Source of the DNA: an uncultured Prevotella sp.
GTDB taxonomy: Bacteria > Bacteroidota > Bacteroidia > Bacteroidales > Bacteroidaceae
Reading direction: 5' to 3'
Length of the DNA stretch: 64,000 nt
Assembly (NCBI GenBank): GCA_947164965.1
Contig: CAMUYR010000006.1
Location: 1-64,000, forward strand
Below, piece after piece: positions 24,342 to 33,027 of this stretch. Every line of letters begins with the position of its first letter. Within the stretch, counting starts at the first letter, position 1. Made by a program: the position numbers and the translations under genes. The notes below the pieces were generated by a model, which saw only the letters and a program-made list of their open reading frames with translations, was not told where the DNA came from and ran no database searches.

Positions 24342-26228
24342 CTAATCAAATTGATAGTTGTATTCGTCTGGCAATAGCACCCATGCCCTGCAACCACTCT
24401 GCTCTTCATGCTGCCAATTGCCAATGCCAAAAGATATTTGGTTGGTGTTGTGTTCGTTTAGCATTTGGATGGTTTGCCTGACAACTCTCATGCCAGTATG
24501 CTCCTGCTGAGGTTTCCCCTGTTGCAGTCCGCATCCATTGTCTATCACTTCCACCAGTGTCTTACCGTCATCTTTCGTGGCACGAATGGTAAGCACACCA
24601 CCCTGTCTTCGGAGTCCATGCTTGATAGCGTTCTCTGCAAATATCTGAATCGTCATGGCCGGCAATAGCACGGAGACGGTGTCTACCTCTGAGGCTATCT
24701 CCTTTCGATAGTCAAGATGGGCAGCCATCTGCCGACCTTCTATCTCAACAAAGTAATCTACAAATCGCAACTCATCAGCCAACGTTGTCTGCAACTGGTC
24801 AGCCTGTTCCACTCCGAATCGCAAAAGTTGGGTAAGAGCGTTGAAGTTTACGGTACGCCCCTCCATCTGCTCCAGCATCTCATGATTCAAGGCATTATAG
24901 ATAAAGTGCGGCGTGATGCGATTGCGAATATTCCTCATGCGCAGACTCAGAATCTGCTGACGCGTGGTCAGATTCTGCAAATGTTGTCTGCGCTGGCGCA
25001 ACTTCATCAGCACCACCAGTACAACTACCGTCAAGAGAGCAACAACCAACAGCGCCCACAGCAGTCGGCTCGTCAGCTGTTGTCTGTCTATATCTCGCTG
25101 TTGTTCCAGTAATCGTTTGTCGTGTTCATAGCTGAGGATCTTAGCGTTCATCTGCATACGCATATTGGCCGTCTGGATGGAATCAGCCAGCTGAAGCCAC
25201 TGCTGGTGAAAATCGTATGCCTGTTTCCAATTCCCCACGCTACCCATGAGTTGTCTCAATGCCTCCAGTCTGAGCAAGCGAGCCGCCGGTATCGTCACCT
25301 CATCGTTGGCTAGGCTTGCAGCCATGTGCAATGCCTCTGCAGTATGGCCTTCCAACATGTGCAACTTCATTTTTGTTGTATTCATGTAGTAGATGAGTGG
25401 CGGGAAATCTACTTTACTAAAGAAGGAATCAGCGCGCTCTACCATGATTCGTGCAGAATCTGCCTGACCCAAGCAAACAAATATTTCGCCCAAATTACCA
25501 ATGGCAGTATAATAATCCCACTTCTTGCTGTCATCACCATCGACTAGCTTTGCCGCCTGTTTGAAAGCATCACAGGCTTCACGATAGCGATGTTGGAAAT
25601 AGTGGTCATTACCCACATTATTATAATAAATAAACTGGTCGCCTCTTTTCATCTCTGGCAACAGTCTGCTTGTGCGCTGCCACCATTGGCTACTATTGTC
25701 GTAGTCGCCCATGAAGGTATAGACGGTACTGATGCCCAACATGAGTGCCACCTTGTACTGGTCGCCTAGTTCTGCCGCGTCAGCAGCTTCCAAAGCCTGC
25801 AGATATCCGTCGGCACTGCGATCCAACTTCCCTATTTGCCTATAGAAGTCTGCACGATTGGCCAAAGCCAGTATTCGCAGTTCCTCCACGTTATCCAAAC
25901 CTTCCATCTCCTTAAGGGCTTGTTCAGTATAGACCAGTCCCGAGTCTGGCTGCCCCTTGATGGCTGTAAACCACACGCCACGAACCTTCAGCCATTCCGC
26001 CCTTAATCGCCTGACGGGCCCTGTATGATCATCCTTGTGTTGTTGCAGAAAAGCTCCTATACGCTGACAGGCTGTCTCCATTGAGTCCCCATTCATCTGA
26101 CTATACCAAATCTTCACAGAGTCCATCGTCTGCTGCATAGGCATCACTTGCTGATGTTCTCTGTTACAAGCCATCAACAACAGGACTATAACTGTCACAG
26201 CAGACATTATGAACTTTTTCTGCATCAT
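24342..26228 (-). CDS. TPR-containing LytS-type sensor histidine kinase, lipoprotein-like N-terminus
   Basis: This protein of about 628 aa starts with a hydrophobic segment ending in LLLMAC, a probable lipobox or TM signal. A periplasmic helical TPR-like region follows (about 35-375), then a coiled coil, one TM helix (LLWALLVVALLTVVVLVVLM) and a His_kinase domain with ITPHFIYNALN carrying the phospho-His near residue 440. The C-terminus is an HATPase with FAENAIKHGL and VEVIDNGCGLQQG. Either ATG of an adjacent pair could start it. The -7 box ends only 9 nt before the ATG, so the mRNA may be nearly leaderless. Confidence 0.85.
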   Translation of the reverse strand: MMQKKFIMSAVTVIVLLLMACNREHQQVMPMQQTMDSVKIWYSQMNGDSMETACQRIGAFLQQHKDDHTGPVRRLRAEWLKVRGVWFTAIKGQPDSGLVYTEQALKEMEGLDNVEELRILALANRADFYRQIGKLDRSADGYLQALEAADAAELGDQYKVALMLGISTVYTFMGDYDNSSQWWQRTSRLLPEMKRGDQFIYYNNVGNDHYFQHRYREACDAFKQAAKLVDGDDSKKWDYYTAIGNLGEIFVCLGQADSARIMVERADSFFSKVDFPPLIYYMNTTKMKLHMLEGHTAEALHMAASLANDEVTIPAARLLRLEALRQLMGSVGNWKQAYDFHQQWLQLADSIQTANMRMQMNAKILSYEHDKRLLEQQRDIDRQQLTSRLLWALLVVALLTVVVLVVLMKLRQRRQHLQNLTTRQQILSLRMRNIRNRITPHFIYNALNHEMLEQMEGRTVNFNALTQLLRFGVEQADQLQTTLADELRFVDYFVEIEGRQMAAHLDYRKEIASEVDTVSVLLPAMTIQIFAENAIKHGLRRQGGVLTIRATKDDGKTLVEVIDNGCGLQQGKPQQEHTGMRVVRQTIQMLNEHNTNQISFGIGNWQHEEQSGCRAWVLLPDEYNYQFD

Positions 26229-26237
26229 AATCACGTG

Positions 26238-26245
26238 CAAAGATA
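26238..26245 (-). promoter_or_regulatory. -7 box of the two-component operon
   Basis: TATCTTTG on the minus strand. A TTG inside the box (26240) is excluded as a start, leaving the ATG pair at 26223-26228. Confidence 0.5.
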
Positions 26246-26417
26246 TACATTTTCCGACAAACCGCCAAATCCCACTTTAGTGCTTTTTGCTCTAAAATAC
26301 CTTTTGTGTACGACAAGGCGTTTAATTCTTTATTTAAGAGGACAATTATCGTCCAAAAGTCCCATTCCACCGCCTCAAAAAGGTTCTTCAAAATTTGGTA
26401 TCTATGTTATAATTTGC

Positions 26418-26425
26418 TAAATTTG
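26418..26425 (+). promoter_or_regulatory. -7 box of the caspase/RCC1 operon
   Basis: TAAATTTG ends 41 nt before the ATG at 26467. No other promoter was seen until the terminator at 32971. Confidence 0.5.
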
Positions 26426-26466
26426 CAAAAAGATAAAGTTATAATCTATAACGAAAACTGCTAACT

Positions 26467-28257
26467 ATGTACAAGATTATTAAAACATATTTCTTACTCA
26501 TTTTGCTCATTCTGCCTTTGGCGGTGTCAGCACAACGGTTTAGTTATACATATAAAGGTGTAACTTTTAAATGCAAGGTAACCGATCAAGGTGTTTGTAT
26601 CACAGGATTTAATGTAAGTGCGCCAGAGGTCGTGATTCCTGGAAAAGTAAGTAATGAAGGTAAAGAATATAAGGTATGGCAAGTCAGTACCTTCGTCAAT
26701 GGAAATAATTACCTTGCTCAAACAATGGTTATTGAAGAAGGGGTAGAAGATATTGCCCGTTCTTCATTTGTAGAATTCCGCAAACTGCAGAAAGTCACAC
26801 TCCCTTCTACGCTTCGTCATGTAGGCAAGAACGCTTTCCGCAAAAATGACGGCATGACATTTACCATGCCTTCGAATTTTGATGAGACTGCATTACGCGA
26901 GGGAAAGGAAGTAGAATTCAGTGGATCAGCAACTCAAGCTAAGGCCAATGAAAACCTTCTGGCTCAAGAGAATGCCAAACAGGCTGCTGCACAAAAGGCC
27001 GAAGAAGCTAGAAAGGCAGAAGAGGCACGAAGGGCAGAGGAAGCCCGTAAAGCAGAAGAGGCACGCAAAGCTGAGGAAGCCAAAAAGGCAGAAGAGGCTC
27101 GATTGTTAGCGCAGGCTGAAGCTGAAAAAGCACGTAAGGCAGAGGAAGCACGTAAAGCCGAAGAAGCGCGTAAGGCTGAAGAGGCTCGTAAAGCAGAGGA
27201 AGCCCGTCTGTTGGCAGAGGCAGAAAAAGCTCGCAAAGCTGAGGAAGCGCGTAAGGCCGAAGAAGCCAGGAAGGCAGAAGAAGCACGTAAACGTGAGGAA
27301 GCCCGTCTGTTGGCAGAAGCTGAAAAGGCTCGTAAGGCAGAAGAAGCACGCAGGGCAGAAGAGGCTCGACGTGAAGAAGAACAGCGTAAGCGCGATGAGG
27401 CAGCCCGTGCTGAACTAGAGCGCAAGATGGCAGCAGAAGAAGAACGCCGCTTATTTGATGTTGACAAAAACATTCCTGTGGCGAGAGCCTACGATCCTAA
27501 TTCCTTTTGTATTATTATTGCTAATGAGGACTATCGTAACGTGAGCAAAGTGGACTTTGCCGTTCACGACGGCGAGGTGTTCCACGACTATTGCACAAGG
27601 ACGCTTGGTATGCCAGAGAAAAATATCAAGATGTATAAAAACGCATCTCTTTCAGAGGTATATTCTGCATTACAGTGGTTGAAGATTACTTCGGAAGTGA
27701 ATGGTGATGATACCAGATTGTTCTTCTACTATGCAGGACATGGCATGCCTGGTGAAGCCGACAAGAAGGCGTATCTGTTGCCTGCTGATGCTGATCCGCA
27801 GATTTTAAGAACATGTATTCCATTGGCCGACATTTATAAAGAACTTGGTTCGATAAAGGCCGAATGCATTACCGTGTTTCTGGATGCCTGTTTCAGTGGT
27901 GCCCAACGTGGAGAGAACAACCCCAATAATATGCTGACTGCCGCTCGTGGCGTAGCCATCAAGGCTCAAGAAGAGACGTTGCCAGGAAACATGGTGACGT
28001 TTACTGCTGCATCTGGTTCAGAAACAGCCTATTCGTTCAAGAAGCGTGGACATGGTATGTTTACTTACTTCTTGCTTAATCAGTTGGCAAGCAGTCGAGG
28101 TAATATCAGCTATGGTGAATTGTTTGACACTTTGAAGCGTGAAGTAAAGAAAAACTCATGGAAGGAGAACGAGAAGATGCAGACTCCCACGGTGACTGTA
28201 TCTGGTTCTTTAGAAAGCAAATGGCGTGATTTACATTTTATCAAAACAACTAAATAA
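26467..28257 (+). CDS. secreted caspase-like (C14) protease with BspA-like repeat and long charged helix
   Basis: This 596-aa protein has a signal peptide (residues 1-22), a short BspA-type leucine-rich unit (about 50-135; VIEEGVEDIARSSFVEFRKLQKVTLPSTL), a charged helix of about 165 residues made of KAEEAR repeats (163-328), and a C-terminal caspase-like domain (340-596). The catalytic dyad is visible as His425 in YYAGHG and Cys475 in FLDACFSG, with IIIANEDYRNV at the domain start as in metacaspase/C14 proteins. It is the first gene of a four-gene operon with gaps of 14-27 bp. The likely site is the periplasm or cell surface. Substrate and role are unknown. Confidence 0.85.
   Translation: MYKIIKTYFLLILLILPLAVSAQRFSYTYKGVTFKCKVTDQGVCITGFNVSAPEVVIPGKVSNEGKEYKVWQVSTFVNGNNYLAQTMVIEEGVEDIARSSFVEFRKLQKVTLPSTLRHVGKNAFRKNDGMTFTMPSNFDETALREGKEVEFSGSATQAKANENLLAQENAKQAAAQKAEEARKAEEARRAEEARKAEEARKAEEAKKAEEARLLAQAEAEKARKAEEARKAEEARKAEEARKAEEARLLAEAEKARKAEEARKAEEARKAEEARKREEARLLAEAEKARKAEEARRAEEARREEEQRKRDEAARAELERKMAAEEERRLFDVDKNIPVARAYDPNSFCIIIANEDYRNVSKVDFAVHDGEVFHDYCTRTLGMPEKNIKMYKNASLSEVYSALQWLKITSEVNGDDTRLFFYYAGHGMPGEADKKAYLLPADADPQILRTCIPLADIYKELGSIKAECITVFLDACFSGAQRGENNPNNMLTAARGVAIKAQEETLPGNMVTFTAASGSETAYSFKKRGHGMFTYFLLNQLASSRGNISYGELFDTLKREVKKNSWKENEKMQTPTVTVSGSLESKWRDLHFIKTTK
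26953..27450 (+). repeat. coding repeat for (KAEEAR)n helix
   Basis: Hexapeptide repeats within the caspase-like gene are broken three times by an ARLLAxAE segment, giving a higher-order period near 30 residues. Synonymous codons vary from unit to unit, so the protein pattern is conserved while the DNA is not. Confidence 0.85.
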
Positions 28258-28274
28258 CAATAAAAATTACTGCA

Positions 28275-28895
28275 ATGAAAAAACTATTTGTATTTCTTTT
28301 TGTGATGTTTGCAGTCATGACTGCAAATGCACAGGTGACTTGGAACCTTAAGGGTGGTGTTGGTATGGCTTCGTGTATCAGCAGTGGTGATGCTGGCAAC
28401 TCGAAACTGAAGTTTGTGGCTAAGTTTGGTGGAGGTCTCGAAACTCCTATTACACAGAGTCTCTCATTCATGCCTTCTTTGGAGGTCGCATGGAAAGGTG
28501 GTAAGTATAAGATGTATGATGGTGATGCCACATTGAACCTCATCTATTTGCAGGTTCCTGCCGTGTTAGCTTATCGTGTCAATGTTAACGATCGTCTGAA
28601 CATGACAATGAAAGCAGGTCCATATGTTGCTTTTGCTGTTTCTGGTAACATGAAACAGGACTATACCTATGGTGGCTTGGCTTACCACTACGATGTTAAC
28701 ATCTTCGATGAAGGAGAAGCAGGAGTGGCAAAGGCCGCCAAACGTTTCGACGTGGGTCTTGACGTAGGTCTGGATTTTGAGTTGCATCGTTTTGTCCTTG
28801 GACTAGAGTATGAGTTGGGATTCGTTTCCTTTGCTCCTAATGATGCTAGTTTAAAGAATCAGGCTTTCTATCTGACAGTTGGCTATAAATTCTAA
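28275..28895 (+). CDS. outer-membrane beta-barrel protein
   Basis: This 206-aa protein has a signal peptide (MKKLFVFLFVMFAVMTANA) and alternating strands throughout (VTWNLKGGVGMAS, KLKFVAKFGGGLE, LGLEYELGFVSF), ending in FYLTVGYKF with a terminal Phe, typical of an 8-strand porin-like barrel. It sits 17 bp after the caspase-like gene, which suggests that it anchors or serves the products of the operon. The exact function is unknown. Confidence 0.82.
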   Translation: MKKLFVFLFVMFAVMTANAQVTWNLKGGVGMASCISSGDAGNSKLKFVAKFGGGLETPITQSLSFMPSLEVAWKGGKYKMYDGDATLNLIYLQVPAVLAYRVNVNDRLNMTMKAGPYVAFAVSGNMKQDYTYGGLAYHYDVNIFDEGEAGVAKAAKRFDVGLDVGLDFELHRFVLGLEYELGFVSFAPNDASLKNQAFYLTVGYKF

Positions 28896-28909
28896 AATAC
28901 ATATCAGTT

Positions 28910-29587
28910 ATGAAAAGACTATTTAACATATTCCTGCTGTTGACATCCGTATGCCTGATGGGATGCGGTGGAGGCGATAGTGGAGGTGGTGGCGAAATTG
29001 TCAACACGCTAAACCTCACTATCGATAAGACAAGCATTAATGTCCAGTCTAGCGGTATTACCACCAGTCTTTCTGTGACATCTAATGTCACGTGGTCAGT
29101 GAGTGTGCCTGCTTCATGGGTAACAGTGAGTCCTGCCAGTGGCGTGAATAACGGTGTGGTTGAAGTTAGGGTTGATGCCAATACTACTGCCGATTCACGC
29201 TCAACGACCATCACTATCAGTGGTGGTGGAATATCCAAGTCGATATCGGTATCACAGGATGCTGCTGCAGCTTCTCTGACTGTTAATCCTGAAACTCTTG
29301 ATATCAAGGCTGAGGGTGATACGAAAAATGTCGAAATCACATCTAATGGCAGTTGGACAGCAACTTCTGATCAAACATGGTGCAAGACTAATGTTAAGAG
29401 TGGTAAGGGCAGTTCAACGTTGACTATCACCGTTGATGCTAATTCCACTTCGGATGCTCGTACAGCTTCTGTCATCATCAAATGCTCGAATATTGAGAAA
29501 AAGGTGACGATAAAACAGGCTGCAGGTGAGTTTATTCCTTCTGAGAACGATAATGGTATACCACCAACACCAGCTCCCAAGAAATAA
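28910..29587 (+). CDS. BACON-domain lipoprotein
   Basis: This 225-aa protein has lipobox LMGC followed by a Gly/Ser/Asp stretch. Two tandem BACON-type beta-sandwich domains follow (about 38-120 and 122-205), each with the T..W/SW and ..V.Q end pattern (NVTWSVSVPASWVTVSP..., then SISVSQDA; GSWTATSDQTWCKTN..., then VTIKQAAG). The tail is Pro-rich. BACON domains occur on Bacteroidota surface proteins and bind carbohydrate or mucin or act as spacers. The gene is co-transcribed with its neighbours (14 and 27 bp gaps). Confidence 0.85.
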   Translation: MKRLFNIFLLLTSVCLMGCGGGDSGGGGEIVNTLNLTIDKTSINVQSSGITTSLSVTSNVTWSVSVPASWVTVSPASGVNNGVVEVRVDANTTADSRSTTITISGGGISKSISVSQDAAAASLTVNPETLDIKAEGDTKNVEITSNGSWTATSDQTWCKTNVKSGKGSSTLTITVDANSTSDARTASVIIKCSNIEKKVTIKQAAGEFIPSENDNGIPPTPAPKK

Positions 29588-29614
29588 CAATGGCTAATAA
29601 ATACAGATAAAACT

Positions 29615-32600
29615 ATGAAACAAGTTAAATACATATTTATATTGCTTCTCACTCTCATTTCTGTGAGGGCTTCAGCTGTTCAGATTTCTGCTGGTGGTAG
29701 CCATACGATGATACTGATGGACGACGGCACACTATGGGCCTGTGGAAGTAATGCTAACGGACAATTAGGCGTTAAAGATATTACCTATACAGCAGAGCCT
29801 ATTAAGGTGATGGATGGTGTAGCATTTGTATCTGCAGGCTATAGACATACAATGATAATCATGACTGACGGCTCGCTTTGGGCTTGTGGCTATAACAGCT
29901 ACGGCCAGTTGGGCGATGGCACGACGGCAACGACAAAGACGCCCGTCAAGGTGATGGAAAGTGTGGCTCAGGTGTCGGCAGGTGAAGATTATACTATGAT
30001 AGTCAAGAAGAACGGTGCTCTTCTGACTTGCGGATACAACTATTATGGTCAATTAGGAAATGGTACTAAAGATAATGTCACCACTCCTACACAGATTATG
30101 ACTGGTGTGTCACAAGTGTCAGCAGGTGATAGTCATTCGCTTATTCTGAAAACGAATGGTACGGTTTGGGCTTGCGGCTATAATTATAGTGGTCAGTTGG
30201 GCGATGGCACTAATGGCAGTGGCGCTGATAAGCTGACTCCTGTGCAAGTTACTGACAATGTGGCTTCTGTATCTGCTGGCGGTAACCATTCGCTGTTCTT
30301 AAAAACAGATGGAACTTTGTGGAGCTGTGGCAATAATAGCAATTGCCAGTTAGGTGACAAAACCACTACCAATACACCCACGCTGATTCAGGTGAAAGAA
30401 GGTGTCGCACAGATCTCAGCCGGCAACAATTTCTCTTTGGTTCTTTATACCGACGGCAAATTGGAAGCCTTTGGTTCCAATGGCTATGATCAGTTGTCAA
30501 GCTTCTATGTAGGATATGATTTCTATTATACTTATATTGAGACTGCTAATGTCGTACAGATGGATGCAGGAAGCAATTTTACAGTATATGCGAAGTCTGA
30601 TGGCACGTTCTGGGCATGTGGAAAAAATGACGCAGGACAGTTGGGCGACGGTACGATTACCCGTAAGAACACTCCTGTCATGATTTCCAATGACGTGTCG
30701 ATAGCTGCTGCAGTGCAAGACCGTACATTCTTCCAAAAGAAGGATGGTACACTATGGGCTACAGGTATTAATTATTACTATGCCTTAGGCGATGGTAGCG
30801 AGGAGAGCAAGAGCTCGCCAGTTCAGATAGCCACAGCAGACGAGATCGTTCAAATTGCTTCAGGCGATTATCATACGCTTTATCTCACGAAGGATGGTAC
30901 ATTATGGGGCTTTGGTTATAATTACTATCACCAACTTGGGCTTGAGGAGTATCAATTCTATGACAAACCGGTAAAGGTGATGACCAATGTGGCACAGGTA
31001 GCCGCAGCTTTGAATTATTCACTTGTCGTTAAGAAAGACGGCAGCTTATGGGGTGTTGGAACGAATTGGGCAGGACAGTTGGGTGACGGCACCACGACGA
31101 ATATTACGTCCATTTCAAAGATTATGGATGATGTGGCACAGGTGGCCGCAGGTTATTACCATTCTGTCATCTTGAAAAAGGACGGCTCTGTATGGGCTGC
31201 CGGTCAGAACTGGGAAGGCATGCTGGGTAACGGCACCTTTGAAAATTCCTATGTATACGTCAAGGTCATGGACGATGCTGTGGATATAGCAGCAGGTGGC
31301 TATACGACGATGGTCATCAAGAAGGATGGTTCTTTGTGGGGCTGGGGTGGCAACTGGTATGGTCAGTTAGGTACAGGTGATTTCAATGACTCTTCAACTC
31401 CTGTAAAGGTTACAGATAAGGTGGCATCTGTTTCTGTCGCCTATCCTTTCGTCATGTTTGTTAAGACTGATGGCTCGCTTTGGGCTGCCGGCTATAACTA
31501 TTACGGTCAATTCGGAAACGGTGATTTCACTACTTCTTCTACACCTGTCAAAGTGATGGACGGTGTTGCGATGGCTTCAACCTCCTATTCCCATTCTGCG
31601 ATTCTGAAGACCAATGGCACGCTCTACACTTGTGGTTCTAATGAGTGCGGTCAGTTGGGCGATGGTACCCGAAAGTATGTGAGCACTCAGATGAAAATGG
31701 GCTCGGCTACTCCCTCTAATCCTGATGTTATCGAGTTCAGTAGCAATGGTGTTACCTATCTGTTGAATAAGGACAAGACAGCAACCATCAGCTTGATTAC
31801 GGCCGATCGTGTCGATTTGGATATTCCCAGCACGATAGCTTACGATGGTGTGTCGTATTCTGTGACAGCGATAGGTGATTCGATATTCCATAATAATATC
31901 AACAACTATTATATTTACTCTGTAACATTCCCTAAAACTATCACAACAGTTTCGGAAAAAGCTTTCGATTGGTTTGAGGCAACATGTATTTTCTGGAACA
32001 GTAACACACCATTGCCTAGCAAGGCCTTTGACAATGAACGATACAAGAATGGTAATTTCATGCTTTATGTCAATAAGGCGGGTATTGCGCCAAGCAGTGT
32101 CGAGAATGTTATCATAAATGGAGTGGCTGAAAGCATCACGCTGAAAGAAGGATATGTGTTCAACTGCCGTCGTGATTTCAAAGCCAAGAAGATTAGTATA
32201 ACTCATGAATACATCATGGATACTGGTATTAATGGCGAATGTATGGGTTATGAGACTATAGCTCTTCCGTTTGATGTACAAACAATTACCCATGAGACTC
32301 AGGGTGAACTGACACCATTTGCCAACTTTGTGAAAGATGGTGGTAAGAAACCTTTCTGGCTCTATGAATTAAGTTCCAATGGATGGGTTAAGGCTTCTGG
32401 AATTAAGGCTAACACGCCTTATCTGATCAGTATGCCAAACAACGAGAAGTATACACCGTCTTATAACCTGAAGGGTAAGGTGACCTTCTCATCAGAGAAT
32501 GTAACAGTATATCAGACTGAGACAGAAAACTTTGTTACACCTCAATATAATGGCGCAACATTCTATCCTTGTTTCTCATACTATACAAAGACAAATTATA

Positions 32601-32953
32601 TCTATGTGATAAACTCTAATACTCAGTTCTTTACATACGAAGGAACAGAGAAACCTGGTAGTGTTTTTGTTAGCGATTATCGTTATGCTTATCCGTTTGA
32701 GGCCAGATTCTATAAGAACTCAAGTTCTTCAGCACCATTCCGCATTGGCGATATTCCATTTGTAGATGGTGAGACTACAGGCATAGAGCAAGTGCTGTAT
32801 GGCAATTCGATTGTAGGAAGTCAGAGTGATGTTGTTCGCGTCTATACGCTTTCAGGTCAACTGATTTCCACAGTGAAGGCTAAGGATGCAGCTAAGCTTA
32901 ATCTGCCTTCAGGTGTTTATGTTATTAATGGCAAGAAAATTATTGTGAAATAA
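29615..32953 (+). CDS. secreted RCC1-repeat protein with C-terminal sorting tail
   Basis: This 1112-aa protein has a signal peptide (residues 1-22) and 14 RCC1-type repeats (about 22-700) of about 50 residues, each of the form SAGxxHSxxLKxDGTLWACGxNxxGQLGDGT. Fourteen repeats fit two seven-bladed propellers. A BspA-like leucine-rich unit follows (about 715-830; VDLDIPSTIAYDGVSYSVTAIGDSIF), then a beta-rich domain to about 1060. The end reads TGIEQVLYG, YTLSGQLIS and GVYVINGKKIIVK, the sorting tail shared in this window. It is the last gene of the caspase operon and probably a surface binding protein. Its ligand is unknown. Confidence 0.88.
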   Translation: MKQVKYIFILLLTLISVRASAVQISAGGSHTMILMDDGTLWACGSNANGQLGVKDITYTAEPIKVMDGVAFVSAGYRHTMIIMTDGSLWACGYNSYGQLGDGTTATTKTPVKVMESVAQVSAGEDYTMIVKKNGALLTCGYNYYGQLGNGTKDNVTTPTQIMTGVSQVSAGDSHSLILKTNGTVWACGYNYSGQLGDGTNGSGADKLTPVQVTDNVASVSAGGNHSLFLKTDGTLWSCGNNSNCQLGDKTTTNTPTLIQVKEGVAQISAGNNFSLVLYTDGKLEAFGSNGYDQLSSFYVGYDFYYTYIETANVVQMDAGSNFTVYAKSDGTFWACGKNDAGQLGDGTITRKNTPVMISNDVSIAAAVQDRTFFQKKDGTLWATGINYYYALGDGSEESKSSPVQIATADEIVQIASGDYHTLYLTKDGTLWGFGYNYYHQLGLEEYQFYDKPVKVMTNVAQVAAALNYSLVVKKDGSLWGVGTNWAGQLGDGTTTNITSISKIMDDVAQVAAGYYHSVILKKDGSVWAAGQNWEGMLGNGTFENSYVYVKVMDDAVDIAAGGYTTMVIKKDGSLWGWGGNWYGQLGTGDFNDSSTPVKVTDKVASVSVAYPFVMFVKTDGSLWAAGYNYYGQFGNGDFTTSSTPVKVMDGVAMASTSYSHSAILKTNGTLYTCGSNECGQLGDGTRKYVSTQMKMGSATPSNPDVIEFSSNGVTYLLNKDKTATISLITADRVDLDIPSTIAYDGVSYSVTAIGDSIFHNNINNYYIYSVTFPKTITTVSEKAFDWFEATCIFWNSNTPLPSKAFDNERYKNGNFMLYVNKAGIAPSSVENVIINGVAESITLKEGYVFNCRRDFKAKKISITHEYIMDTGINGECMGYETIALPFDVQTITHETQGELTPFANFVKDGGKKPFWLYELSSNGWVKASGIKANTPYLISMPNNEKYTPSYNLKGKVTFSSENVTVYQTETENFVTPQYNGATFYPCFSYYTKTNYIYVINSNTQFFTYEGTEKPGSVFVSDYRYAYPFEARFYKNSSSSAPFRIGDIPFVDGETTGIEQVLYGNSIVGSQSDVVRVYTLSGQLISTVKAKDAAKLNLPSGVYVINGKKIIVK

Positions 32954-32970
32954 TAATTGTTGAACTATTA

Positions 32971-33005
32971 AAAAGGGCTCGTCAGCAGATACTGGCGAGC
33001 CTTTT
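32971..33005 (+). terminator. terminator of the caspase/RCC1 operon
   Basis: AAAAGGGCTCG (32971-32981) pairs with the CGAGCCTTTTC region, followed by TTTT. It lies 17 bp after the RCC1 gene stop and may also serve the convergent lipoprotein gene. Confidence 0.7.
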
Positions 33006-33027
33006 CTTTTTAAACTTCTTTATTCAT

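Noticed and set aside
23560..26228. LytS/LytTR pair as the regulator of the pectin locus
   Set aside because: It is 18 kb away, is divergent from an unrelated operon, and the pectin motif is a CG-centred palindrome rather than a LytTR direct repeat.
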